This document shows, piece after piece, positions 1 to 10,700 of a stretch of 64,000 bases of DNA. Positions within the stretch are counted from its first letter, which is position 1. The number at the start of each line of letters is the position of its first letter. A program made the translations under genes and the position numbers. The DNA is taken from the NCBI RefSeq assembly GCF_030052815.1, contig NC_079501.1, positions 96,798,190 through 96,862,189 of the forward strand, in the 5' to 3' direction. The notes beneath the pieces were generated by a model, which was given only the letters and a program-made list of their open reading frames with translations, did no database searches and was not told the DNA's origin. This DNA is from Hevea brasiliensis (lineage: Eukaryota; Streptophyta; Magnoliopsida; Malpighiales; Euphorbiaceae).

Positions 1-449
1 ATGATATTTGTTTTAGTTTGTTAGTCACCAAAGTGGCCGAACTATGAATGATGTTTACATGCATATAAAAATTATCAATTATCCATACTAATAGATGCCT
101 CTGATAAAAAATGGATTAATTGATATTCACTAGTCATTAGAGTATAAGGATTTTACTCAAAGGTAAATAAATTATTCTATAAATAGTAAAAATTATGAGG
201 ACAATAATATTTTATCAAATATATATTGGATGTCCAAAGATAATATGTATATATGATGTGGGTTAATTATTTTCCAATCAAGTTTAAAGGTATTTAATTT
301 AGGATAGTATGTTATAGTATCTACCCAAAGGAGAACTATAGTATACTTTAACTGTTAAAGTTATCTAAATCTATTTTGAGCATATAAATATCATATTGTA
401 GTTGTTTCTCTTCATTCGCAAGCTTAATCTATTATTGTTCTAATAGATT
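1..449 (+). other. Upstream flank of decayed copia element
   Basis: AT-rich sequence ahead of the recognisable gag region. It should hold the 5' LTR and leader of the copia element, but I see no sequence matching the 3' LTR-like region near 7.1-7.57 kb and no tRNA-Met primer site (TGGTATCAGAGC). The 5' LTR is therefore outside the window, deleted, or too decayed to see. Confidence 0.3.
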
Positions 450-3400
450 GAACTTCTTTGAATGGTGTGAGCAAGTCAGGTTCCATTTAGGTATCATGGA
501 CCTTGACTTGGCATTATTGGAAAACTAACTCACTACTATTATGGATACCATAAGTAATGGGAATGGTTAAACAAATTAAGCCTTTTGTTTTTTGTGATTG
601 ACTATTGCTAACAACATAAGGACTATAATTCCACAAACTAAAAATGCAAAAGAATACCTTAAACTTGTGGACCTTAAACTTATGAAATACATGTTCCATT
701 CTGAGGTTAAGTCACTTATTAGTACTCTAATGGCATAACTCATGATCATCAAGTATGATGGATCGAAAAGTATGCAAGAGCACATTATTGGAATGAGTGA
801 TACTGCGGCAAAACTAGAAACCTTAAGGATGGCAGTTGATAATTCCTTCTTGGTGTAGTTCATTCTAAACTCATTATCTCCTGAATAAGGGCCATTTCAA
901 ATTAATTACAACATTATTAAGGATAAGTGGAATGGTAATGAATTGACTAGTAAACTAGTTTAGGAGGAAATAAGACTAAAGAATTAAGGAACTCATTTTA
1001 TCATCATTATAGGTCAAGAAGCTGATGAAGGACTTAAAGTTAAAGCCTAGAAGTTTAAGTAGAAAAAGAAAGGATCTTCAAATGTTACTTAAGCTGAGGA
1101 AAAGGAATAAATGGTACTAGGACACTATTAGAAAGATTGCTAGAAAGATAAAGGTTGATTTGAAAAGAAAGGTAATATTTATAGTTATGTATATTTCAAA
1201 TTAAACTTATTTGAAGTTCCTAATAATACTTGATGGTTTGATTTTGGTACTACTACTTATGTATCCAATGTGATAAAAGGATTCCTTACAATGCAAACCG
1301 AAAACCCAACTAAAACTTCCTATTTATGGAGAACCATATGAAGGCTCCAATTGAATGCATAGAGACTTACCATTTGGTCCTAGATAATGGCTATTAATTA
1401 GACCTATTACAAACCCTCTATGTGCCTTCAATTTCTAGGAATGTCATTTTTGTTTGAAAACTTGATGAATTTGGTTCAATGTTAAGTTTGAGCATAAATG
1501 TTTTAGTTTATTTAATAATAAAGATAATTCCATTATTATTTCCAGAATTCTTACTGATGCTCTATATAGACTGAAACCTAGTGATAATTTTGTTGAATCC
1601 TTGCCTGTCACTTATAACAATATTGGAATTAAGCATAGTAGACTGAATGAGAATTCTGCTTTCTTGTGGCATAAGCATTTAGGTCACATATCTAACAAAA
1701 GATTAGAAAAGTTAATAAAGAATGGAATTCTACTAAGTTTAGATATTACTAATCTTGATGTGTGTGGATTGCATTAAGAGAAAACAAACTAAACACAATA
1801 AGAAAAAAGCCACAAGAAGCAGTAAGCTTCTTGAAAAAATACAGATCGACATATGTTAACCTTTTGATACTCTATCTTTTGGTGGAAAAAAAATACTTTA
1901 TCGCTTTTATTGATATTTTTTAAGTTATAGATATATTTAATAAAAATCTCAATCAATAGATATACTAGAAGTTGGGGTTGAAAGGTAATTAGATAGAAAG
2001 GTGAAAATAATAAGGTTAGATAGAGGTGGTCTATGGGAAACATAAAGAATTGGGACACTATGTCTTGGTCCATTTGTAAAGTTCTTAGAAAGTCATGGCG
2101 TATGTGTATGGGGTGGCTAAAAGGTGAAATCAAACTTTAATGGACATGGTTAGAAGTATGATGAGTAACTCTTCTTTATTGATGATTTTTTACGTTGTAG
2201 ATACATTTAATGAAAAATCTTAATCAATAGATGTACTAGAAGTTAAGATTGAAAGGTAATTAGATAAAAAGGTGAAAATAATAAGGTTAGATAGAGGTGG
2301 TGAATACTATGGGAAACATAATGAATTGGGACAATATGTCCTAGTCCATTTGTAAAGTTCTTAGAAAGTCATGGCGTATGTGCATGGGGTGGCTAAAAAG
2401 TGAAACCAAACTTTAATGAATATAGTTAGGAGTACGATAAATAACTTTTCTTTACTTATATCTTTGTGGATGTATGAACTTAAAACCACTATATACTTGT
2501 TAAATAGGGTTCCTAGTAAAGCAGTCTCAAAACACCTTATGAATTGGGACTAGAAGGAAACCTAGTTTAAAGCACTTATATGTTTAGATTGTTGAGAGAA
2601 AACAAGAATTTATAATCTACATGAAAAGATATTAGATTCTTAAATGATAAGTGAATACTTTACTAGTCATCTAGAGAAATCAAAAGGGTATAGGTTTTAT
2701 ATTCAAACCATAGTCTGAAAATTGTGGAAACTAGTAATGCTAGATTTCTTGAAGAATGATGAAGTTAGTGGGAGTGTTAAAAGATGGGATACAGATATAT
2801 AGGAAATTAAAGTTGATTTTTTTATGCCTATTAATATTTCTATATCCACCCCTACTCCATGTGTTGTTCTAGTAGTTGTTAAATGTTCTAACAATGCTAC
2901 ATAACATGATGATGAAACATAACCTTAAGAAACTAACCTATGAAGAACTAATGAATGTGAACCACAAAAAAAAAAAAAAAAAATTCCATTAAGAGGACCT
3001 CAAAGAGAAAAGAGATTGGCAATTGTTGATAATTATGTGGGTTACTTAGAAGAGTTAGATTTTAACATAAGGAATCAATAAATATTCAATTTCATTTTCA
3101 TAAGCCATAGGAAAGCACTGAGTCTGACAAGTGGTTAAACGCCGTGAAAGATGAGTTAAAATCCATGGAACAGAATAAAGTATGGGATTTCATCGAATTG
3201 CTTAAAGGATTTAAATGAGTTAGGTGTAAATGGGTCTTTAATACCAAGTGCAACTCGAATGGTAAAGTCAAATGATATAAAGTAAGACTTGTTACCAAGG
3301 GTTAACTCAGAAGTATGGTGTTGACTATAAGGAGACTTTCTCACCAATTTTAAAGAATTAGACTCATTAAGAATTATTATGTGGTGGCTTATTATGATTT

Positions 3401-4036
3401 AGAGTTGCACCAAATAGATGTAAAAACAACCTTTCGAAATGGAAAACTTGAAAAAAAAGTTTATGTGGACCAACCTAAAGGTTTAAAAAGGTCATATGGT
3501 GTGTAAACTTAAGAAATCAATATATAGACTAAAGTAATCTTTCCACCAGCGGTATATTAAGTTCAATGATACTATAAAGTCTTTTTATTTAAAGAAAAAG
3601 TCATTGATTGATGTATATATCTTCATATCAGTGAGAGTATGCTTATTTTCTTAATTCTGTATGTTGATGATATCTTACTTAGTGCAAATTATTTGGGTAT
3701 ATTACGTGAGACTAAAGATTTTTTTTCTCAAAGAATTTCGAAATAAAAGATATAAAAGAGGCATCCTTTGTGATTGAAATAGAAATTTTCTATGATAGAT
3801 CACAAAAACTGTTAGGATTGTTTTAGAAAGTATTAATAGAATTCTAGAGAGATTTAACATGCATAAATGTTTAGCAGGAATTGTTCCCATATAGAAAAGG
3901 GACAAATTTAGTGTCAATCAATGTGCAAAGAGATGTGAAACGTAAAGAAATAGAATCAATTCCTTATGCTTTAGTTATGGGCAATTTAATTTATGCTCAA
4001 GCCTGTACGATTCCTTATCCTAAAATTGATCACTAG
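450..4036 (+). pseudogene. Ty1/copia gag-pol pseudogene, 5' part (gag, integrase, reverse transcriptase)
   Basis: Order and residues are those of a Ty1/copia polyprotein, broken by many stops and frameshifts. Near 450-540 a frame reads WCEQVRFHLGIMDLDLALL, the usual start of copia gag. At 640-990 the gag repeat domain follows (KEYLKLV, YDGSKSMQEHI, FILNSLSPE, FQINYN). At about 1660-1740 the pre-integrase motif LWHKHLGHISNKRLEKLI appears, then integrase remnants to about 2720. Reverse transcriptase begins near 3100 (SDKWLNAVKDEL, KVWDF) and keeps the catalytic block YVDDILL at 3660-3680. The frame is interrupted at 4042 by TRIMs and resumes at 6151. The element is dead as a coding unit. Assignment to the copia superfamily is firm; the lineage is not assigned. 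Confidence 0.9.
1907..2450 (+). repeat. Tandem duplication inside copia integrase region
   Basis: Two diverged direct copies of about 270 bp (about 1907-2177 and 2178-2450) share long stretches, such as the block coding for DRGG followed by GKHNELGQ. Normal copia integrase has this segment once, so this is an internal duplication within the dead element. Confidence 0.75.
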
Positions 4037-4041
4037 AAAGC

Positions 4042-4281
4042 TGTAACGATTGGGCTCAAACCACTAGAGGAATTGTCCGCTTTGACCATAAACCTCACGG
4101 TTTTGTCCCATAGGTGGAATGGAGAACTTTCCAGGAGGTCACCCATCCTAGGATTTCTCTCAAGCGAGCACGTTTAACCCTGGAGTTCTTCCAACTCTCT
4201 AGGCCATTCCACCAAAAGGCGCCTCTTGTGATTAGTTCCTCTATTTTATATATCATTACTTTTTGAATCCAAGACCATCTC
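4042..4281 (-). mobile_element. TRIM family B LTR, outer part (continues at 5310-5344)
   Basis: Starts TGTAACGATTGG and matches the uninterrupted B LTR at 5433-5708. The remaining 35 bp lie at 5310-5344, beyond a nested family A insertion that duplicated ATCTC (4277-4281 and 5305-5309). Together the parts give about 275 bp. On the - strand it carries the box ATCCCACATCG at 5320-5330 and TATATAAA at 4245-4252. Confidence 0.88.
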
Positions 4282-5304
4282 TGTAACACCCTAGGCAAAT
4301 CCCACATCGACAAAACACGGGAGATATGCTGGGTGTAACGGCCCGACCCACTAGTGATATTGTCCGCTCTGAACCGAAGCCCTCACGGTTTTAAAACGCG
4401 TCACTAGGGGTTATGAACCACCAACTTATAAACCCAGCATCTCTCCCGTGTTTTGCCGATGTGGGATTTGCCTAGGGTGTTACAATCCACCCCCCTTATG
4501 GGACTCAGTGTCCTCGCTGAGGTTTGCCCCACCATCGTTCAAGGTTGCACGCGGAGCGGCTCTGATACCACAAATGTAATGGCCCGGCCCACTAGTGATA
4601 TTGTCCGCTCTGGGCTGAAGCCCTCACGGTTTTATAACGCGTCAATAGGGGTTACGAATCGCCAACTTATAAACCCAAAGATCTCCCGTGTTTTGTCGAT
4701 GTGGGATTTGCCTAGGGTGTTACAATCCACCCCCCTTATGGGACTCAGCGTCCTCGCTGAGGTTTGCCCCACCATCATTCAAGGTTGCACGCGGAGCGGC
4801 TCTGATACCACAAATGTAACGGCCCGACCCACTAGTGATATTGTCTGCTCTGAACCGAAGCCCTCACGGTTTTAAAATGCGTCACTAGGGGTTACGAACC
4901 ACCAACTTATAAACCCAGCATCTCTCCCGTGTTTTGCCGATGTGGGATTTGCCTAGGGTGTTACACTGGGTTTATAAGTTGGTGGTTCGTAACCCCTATT
5001 GACGCGTTTTAAAACCGTGAGGGCTTCGGCCCAGAGCGGACAATATCACTAGTGGGCCGGGCCGTTACATTTATGGTATCAGAGCTCGCGCAACCTTGAA
5101 CGATGGTGGGGCAAACCTTAGCGAGGACGCTGAGTCCCATAAGGGGGGTGGATTGTAACACCCTAGGCAAATCCCACATCGACAAAACACGGGAGAGATG
5201 CTGGGTTCATAAGTTGATAGTTCGTAACCCCTATTGACGCGTTTTAAAACCGTGAGGGCTTCAGCCCAGAGCGGACAATATCACTAGTGGGTCGGGCCGT
5301 TACA
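4282..5304 (+). mobile_element. TRIM family A element (+), nested in B LTR, itself interrupted by an A trimer
   Basis: Flanked by perfect 5-bp repeats ATCTC. The 5' LTR is split into 4282-4333 and 4971-5069; the internal region is 5070-5153 with the primer site TGGTATCAGAGC starting at about 5074 and the purine tract AAGGGGGGTGG at about 5141-5151; the 3' LTR is 5154-5304 (151 bp). The split in the 5' LTR is the insertion of a family A trimer in the opposite orientation at 4334-4965. Confidence 0.92.
4334..4965 (-). mobile_element. TRIM family A three-LTR concatemer (-), flanked by CTGGG
   Basis: Three LTRs (4334-4484, 4575-4724, 4815-4965; 151, 150 and 151 bp) alternate with two 90-bp internal segments (4485-4574, 4725-4814). 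The whole 632-bp unit is flanked by perfect CTGGG repeats (4329-4333, 4966-4970), so it entered as one piece or expanded in place after insertion. It lies in the LTR of a sister element of the same family. Confidence 0.93.
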
Positions 5305-5344
5305 ATCTCCGTGCTTTGCCGATGTGGGATTTGCCTAAGGGACC

Positions 5345-5432
5345 TTTCTCCCCCCCTTTCGGGACTCAGCGTCCTCGCTGAGGTTTGCCCCACCATCGCT
5401 CAAGAGGACACGCGAGCGGCTCTGATACCAAT
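5345..5432 (-). mobile_element. TRIM family B internal region
   Basis: An 88-bp non-coding segment between two B LTRs. On the - strand it has the initiator tRNA-Met primer site (from 5430 downward) two bases from the LTR, and a polypurine tract (from about 5361 to 5346). Its middle, around the GACGCTGAGTCC block, is shared with family A. Confidence 0.85.
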
Positions 5433-5708
5433 TGTAACGATTGGGCTCCAACCACTAGAGGAATTGTCCGCTTTGGCCATAAGCCTCACGGTTTTGTCCC
5501 ATAGGTGGAATGGAGAACTTCCCAGGAGGTCACCCATCCTAGGATTTCTCTCAAGCGAGCACGTTTAACCCTGGAGTTCTTCCAACTCTCCAGGCCATTC
5601 CACCAAAAGGCGCCTCTTGTGATTAGTTCCCCTATTTTATATATCATTACTTTTTGAATCCAAGACCATCTCCGTGCTTTGCCAATTTGGGATTTGCCTA
5701 AGAGACCT
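5433..5708 (-). mobile_element. TRIM family B LTR, uninterrupted copy
   Basis: Matches the outer B LTR over about 275 bp and serves as the empty-site reference for the nested A insertion. Its inner end runs directly into a shortened hybrid internal segment (5709-5758) that resembles family A, lacks the polypurine tract, and leads into an A LTR at 5759. Confidence 0.85.
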
Positions 5709-5758
5709 AGCCCCACCATCGCTCAAGGTTGCACGCGGAGCGGCTCTGATACCACAAA

Positions 5759-6150
5759 TGTAATGGCCCGGCCCACTAGTGATATTGTCTGCTCTGGGCT
5801 GAAGCCCTCACGGTTTTAAAACGCGTCAATAGGGGTTACGAACCACCAACTTATAAACCCAGCATCTCTCCCGTGTTTTATCGATGTGGGATTTGCCTAG
5901 GGTGTTACAATCCACCCCCCTTATGGGACTCAGCGTCCTCGCTGAGATTTGCCCCACCATCGTTCAAGGTTGCACGCGGAGCAGTTCTGATACTACAAAT
6001 GTAACGGCTCGGCCCACTAGTGATATTATCCGCTCTAGGCTGGAGCCCTCACGGTTTTAAAACGCGTCACTAGGGGTTACGAACCATCAACTTTTAAACC
6101 CAGCATCTCTCCTGTGTTTTGCCGATGTGGGATTTGCCTAGGGTGTTACA
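5759..6150 (-). mobile_element. TRIM family A two-LTR unit forming the right end of the composite
   Basis: LTRs at 5759-5909 and 6000-6150 (151 bp each) flank a 90-bp internal region (5910-5999). The outer LTR abuts the AAAGC target duplication. The two ends of the composite are therefore LTRs of different families (B on the left, A on the right). Confidence 0.9.
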
Positions 6151-6720
6151 AAAGCTGCAAAGAAAGTTTTATGGTACCTATAATGAATTAAAGATTTCAT
6201 GCTCACTTATAGGAGATTTAATCATTTAGAAGTGGTTGGATGCCCATATTCAGATTTTGCTGGATATGTTGACAGTAAAAATCTATTTTAGTTACCTATT
6301 CCTATTAGATGAAGGAACAATATTATCAAAAAATGCCAAATATAGTCTGTCATTGCTTCATTCATTATGAAAGGAGAATTTGTAGCATGTTTGAAGTTAT
6401 AATTCAGGCATTATGGTTGTAAAATTTTATCTTAGGACTTGAGGTAGTCAACATCATTAGTAAGCTGCTGATAATTTAATGAAATAATTCCATAGCAGTA
6501 TCTTCTCCATGAACAACAAATATGCCAAAGGTACCAAGCATATGGAATTAAAGTATTTTGTCGTTAAAGAAGGAAGTTCAGAAACGAAGAATGTCTATTG
6601 AGCATAATAATATTGATCTCATGATAGTAAATCCGTTAATTAAGGGTTCACAACCTAAGACATTTAAAGAACATTTTCTTAGAATGGGTCTTGGTTGTAG
6701 TAACATATAATGTATTGACT
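6151..6720 (+). pseudogene. Ty1/copia pol pseudogene, 3' part (RNase H)
   Basis: Continuation of the copia polyprotein after the TRIM block. Frames read KAAKKVLWYL at 6155, SDFAGYVDSK near 6255, MKGEFVAC near 6367, KHMELKYFVVKE near 6537, MSIEHNNIDLMIVNPL near 6590 and PKTFKEHFLRMGL near 6655. These are the conserved RNase H and C-terminal motifs of copia pol, again with scattered stops. Confidence 0.88.
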
Positions 6721-7072
6721 TTGATACTCTGAGCTCATTGATGTGTTTCTGACATACATTAAAGTATTTCTTATTTCTCATGATTATGTACACATGATAT
6801 TTTGAGTGAATGATGACAGAAAAAGTCTTTTGAAACATTATTGTAGACCATGATGTGATATACATATATCTATTATAAACCTACTATAGTAAATTACTAG
6901 TGTTGTGGTATATGGAAGGAAGTATATGATTGAACATTGTATAACTGCCATAACGCACACTTAGTAATTTATTATAGGAAGGTAATTATGAAGTATGTTA
7001 TGGAAATGATTTGTTTATTCCATGTGTGCCTAATGTTTATACTATTAAAGTTTATATTACTTAATTATCATG

Positions 7073-7569
7073 CAAAGTGGGAGAATATAAGATTTTTGCT
7101 TGGTAATTAATATTACCATATGGGCCAAAATCAATTCCTTTAATGTGACACAATATTAATTGATATTTACTTTAATTAATACAAATCCTAATTATACAAG
7201 AATTACTTTAATTAAAGTAAATCCTAATCGTTTATAAATTACTTGACAGACGTACCAGATTAAATCTTGGATATATATATGTGTGTGTATGTGTATAAGC
7301 TGGTCCTCTCTCTATCCATAAAGATACACAAATTCTCTTTCATAAAGTCAGAGATATTATGGTCATCTCAAGAAAGTCTTCCTTAACTAAAGTTTTGTGT
7401 GTGAATCAATAAAGGTCAAGAGAGAGAAATCAGTTCATTAAATCAAAATGTCTCTCTCAATCATTACCATGGCTCAATTAAACTTCGCATCAGATATACT
7501 TTTTACATCCATGAGAATTTATTTGTTCAAGATCCATTATTAGGGTGATAGTTGAATCTTATGTTTACA
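7073..7569 (+). mobile_element. Probable copia polypurine tract and 3' LTR
   Basis: AAAGTGGGAGAAT at about 7075 resembles the usual copia polypurine tract that immediately precedes the 3' LTR. The following 480 bp are non-coding and end near 7569 in a TTTACA terminus. No second LTR copy is in the window to confirm the limits. The stretch 6721-7072 is decayed, non-coding copia tail. Confidence 0.5.
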
Positions 7570-7843
7570 ATTCATATTATGTTTATAATTATTATAGTTT
7601 ATTAAGAATTATTTTTTTACATCACATGGATAGTCACACATCATAAATCTTATTGGTGATAGAAATAAAATTCAAATTGGTAATAACTACCGAGGCAAGA
7701 ATTCATTATTTGCAAGGATGTAAATGAAGATAATAGGAGGGCATACCACAATCCTCATAAGAAAGGCCAAGCCCTCTTCATGTTTGGCAGCAGTGTTGAA
7801 TATTTGACAGGGTTGAAATCATATGCCTTAATGCATTGACAGA

Positions 7844-7906
<63 letters not shown>

Positions 7907-9427
7907 GACAGAGTCTAAGTGAGAAGACTCACTTATATCCTAAAACCAAGGTTGACTCCATGAAGCTTTATATATAAAAAAATGGATTCTTTCTGTGACA
8001 AGTATATATAAAAAAAAGGCTAAATACTTTTTTTTTTTGCCTATTTCACACCTCAACTCAATAAATATGCATCACTTAAATACAAAATTGCATGTAGTCC
8101 CGAAAGTGAGCTGCACGCCCATATAAGCTAGCAAGTGTCTATCAAATGGACTACAGAAAATTTGAGCTGGCTAAATTAGCTATGGGAAACTATTTTGAGA
8201 TATAAAGAATAACAATTTATGAGCATCAAGAAAGATTAACCATTTCTCATTCAAACTTTTCAAGTAGACGTACATGAATAAGAAAACAAACATTATACGA
8301 CCTGTCATATGTGTACAACAATTACATCTCTACGTTCTTAATCACTGGAGCCATACAAGGATACATTCTCCTCTTTTGTTAAATATAAACAATTGAAAAC
8401 TTGAAAGATGATTTGGGCAGAGGAGAAAAATCTTTTAGATAGTAACTTATCCTTTTTCATTTTAGACAATAATGAAATGACCACATAAATGGGGAGATTT
8501 TATTTTAATAAATTAAAATTAAGTGACTAAAAATTAGATAACCACATAAATTGAGGGATTGTGCATATAATTTACCCATTAAATTTGCTCAGTTATATAA
8601 TATTGATGCTACTGGAAGTCCTCGGGTCCTGGTCCTGATGCCACGTAGACTTGCAATAAGAGAAACGGTGAGGTGGATGGCCTACTTGGCAGGCCACTTC
8701 GACACTCAAGTTAAAGATTTTGATTAAAAGTGTTTTCAGAGAATGTTAAAAGAGCTAGTTGAAAAGAATTACAGAGTGAGTATGCGTACCCGTCTCTGGT
8801 CTCTTTGTTGGTATTTATAGGCTTTTTAGAGAAATAGCCATCACTCTGTTTATGGAGGTAATTATGGTTGAAATTTTGGGATTGTCAGCGTGAAATCAGT
8901 TTTTTGCTTGATTGCTGGAGTGATTATTGCTCTGTCTATGAGATCCAGGCTCTACTTGGCATAGTTGTTGCTCGGTATAACTTTCGTTTGCCTTGTTGGG
9001 TGAATAAAGGTTTTTGTTCGATCTTATTTTGTTTGGTTGTGACTCATGACCTTCTAAATACTATCTGGATTTTTGATTGCCACACTAGATATAATTGTGA
9101 CTTTCTAATTGCCACGCTAGACACAATTTTGACTAATTGACTAAGATTTTGGGTGGGTAGTATCAAATATTATGGGTGGCTGAAGTCTACAACCTAATCT
9201 GGCGAGTACTGAGCAAATTAAATTTTAATTCATTTTAATATGGGTTTATGTAAATAATTGAATTATTTTATACATTAAAATAACTAGCCAATTCAATATT
9301 TCAATCCAACCATTTGTTTCATTTCATATACTTTCAAACGTGAGATTCCCAACAACTTAGAGATACAAATAAAGGACAGGAATAAAGTGAGAATTCGTGA
9401 ATGAAAAGCAATTGGCAAATTGATGTT
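7570..9427. other. Non-coding spacer, unclassified
   Basis: I see no gene here. It contains a (TA)n microsatellite at about 7847-7903. At about 8620-8860 there is a GC-richer patch with a TATTTATAG box that looks like leader or promoter DNA of an unidentified transposon. At 9070-9135 there is a short imperfect tandem repeat. The 90-residue frame at 8868-9140 has no recognisable motif. Confidence 0.4.
7847..7903. repeat. (TA)n microsatellite
   Basis: About 28 uninterrupted TA dinucleotides. Confidence 0.95.
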
Positions 9428-9750
9428 CTAAAAGGTAGAGAACTTAATCTGTTAGGCACATTTTCCACTTGGAAACACTGGACATTCATTGACGTTTGAT
9501 CCAGAAGCGTCCACACATAAGTAAATTTGGTAAAGCTGGCTGTTGCCTGACTCATCAAAATTGCACTCTATCCATGGAGTATAGCCTATTGCTGCTTGTA
9601 TTGCACTCTTGATGCTGCTCAAGCTATATGTTGCCCCATTTGGCTCTATTCCTATTACATTAGTTTTTAATTTACTGTTAAATGAGAATTATTGTATAAT
9701 CTTGGGTACAACTACTATAAACTGGTTATATTAGAATGATTTCAACAACC

Positions 9751-10110
9751 TTAAATTAAATATTTGCTATGAGATTGTGCAGAATCAAGATACTACCTCT
9801 GTTCATTTTTATCTATCGCATTTGATTTTATACAGTAATTAAAGAAATAATTGCATAATCTCATTTTTATAAAAATATACTAGTAATTGATTAAATTATT
9901 CTTTATCTCGCTTAATTACTCATTTTATAAATATTTATTTGATTAAAATAGTTAATACTCATTGATTTTCTAAATGTGATGGATAATTTTGGACCCAAAA
10001 AAAACCCCAAATGCGAAAGATAAAAATGGATGAAGGGAGTACTTATTATTTTAAACATATGCACATCTTAATTAACATTGCATGAATCTCATAGCAAATA
10101 TTTAATTTAA
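9751..10110. repeat. Perfect 26-bp inverted repeat enclosing the Stowaway MITE
   Basis: Positions 9751-9776 and 10085-10110 are exact reverse complements. They lie 16-45 bp outside the MITE ends, so they are not its own terminal repeats. They may be the ends of an older MITE into which the Stowaway element jumped. Confidence 0.85.
9793..10039. mobile_element. Stowaway-type MITE in RNase intron 3
   Basis: Terminal inverted repeats of about 31 bp (left begins CTACCTCTGTTCATTTTTAT, right reverse complement begins CTCCCTTCATCCATTTTTAT) are flanked by the TA dinucleotide on both sides, the signature of Stowaway/Tc1-mariner MITEs. It is 247 bp, AT-rich and non-coding. Confidence 0.9.
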
Positions 10111-10443
10111 CACTTCGTCCCATTTCAAGTTTTTTTTAAGTTTTTTGTACAAGAATTAAGAAAATGATGAAATAATCTCATTTTTATTTATATAAAAAAA
10201 AGAAATAATGAAATAATCTCATTTTTATAAAAAAAAAAATACTAATAATTGACTCAAGTATCTTTGTATTTAATTAAGATAGAGAAAGGTGATAACGAAC
10301 AAATAAATGCATAGGTAATAACAACAGAAAAAGGTAAAATTAGAAAAAAAAATAATTAATATTTTTTTATTTTTTAAAAAAACAAATAAAGTGGGATAAA
10401 AATAAATTGTTTTAAACATCACCTGAAATGGGGCAGAGATAGT
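10111..10443. mobile_element. Probable second Stowaway-like MITE in RNase intron 3
   Basis: Imperfect terminal inverted repeats: the left reads CTTCGTCCCATTTCAAG and the right reverse complement reads CTCTGCCCCATTTCAGG. The interior is AT-rich with repeated blocks of the form AATGAAATAATCTCATTTTT. No clean TA duplication is visible, so the limits are approximate. Confidence 0.5.
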
Positions 10444-10700
10444 AGCTGTTAAGCTTTTTCTTATATAAGAACAAACAATTTATATAAATTGACATGTATC
10501 AGGATTCACCTGCATTCTTAAGAGGCTGGAGAATTACTTGCTTCTTGAAGTCAAGGGCTGCCTTGAAGCAGTCATGTTGGTCAACAACCGACTCAGAGCA
10601 TGTGCCATGCTTGTCCCATTCATGTGATGTGACCAAAAGGCCACTCCATTGCCACTTGGGTTGGCCAATTCTTTTGCATACTGCTTCTTAGGTCTGAAAT

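Larger units (their letters stand above)
4037..6155 (-). mobile_element. Composite TRIM insertion in copia RT/RNase H, flanked by AAAGC target duplication
   Basis: The block 4042-6150 starts with TG, ends with CA and is flanked by the 5-bp direct repeat AAAGC (4037-4041 and 6151-6155). Removing it restores the copia motif H-x-K-A-A-K-K-V-L-W-Y-L. Read on the - strand the layout is A-LTR, A internal, A-LTR, hybrid internal, B-LTR, B internal, B-LTR, where A (151-bp LTR) and B (about 275-bp LTR) are different but related TRIM families. The right B-LTR of this series (left on the + strand) is itself interrupted by family A elements. The internal segments are only 85-90 bp and non-coding. They carry a primer site complementary to initiator tRNA-Met (TGGTATCAGAGC) next to one LTR and a G-rich polypurine tract next to the other, as expected for TRIMs. 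Confidence 0.92.

Noticed and set aside
4453..4875. 140-residue open frame on the + strand with an internal repeat
   Set aside because: It runs through two TRIM LTRs and internal regions; the protein repeat is only the LTR repeat translated.
4042..6150. Cassandra TRIM carrying 5S rRNA
   Set aside because: I see no 5S rRNA promoter block such as GATCATACCAGC in the LTRs; the USE-like box is a different signal.
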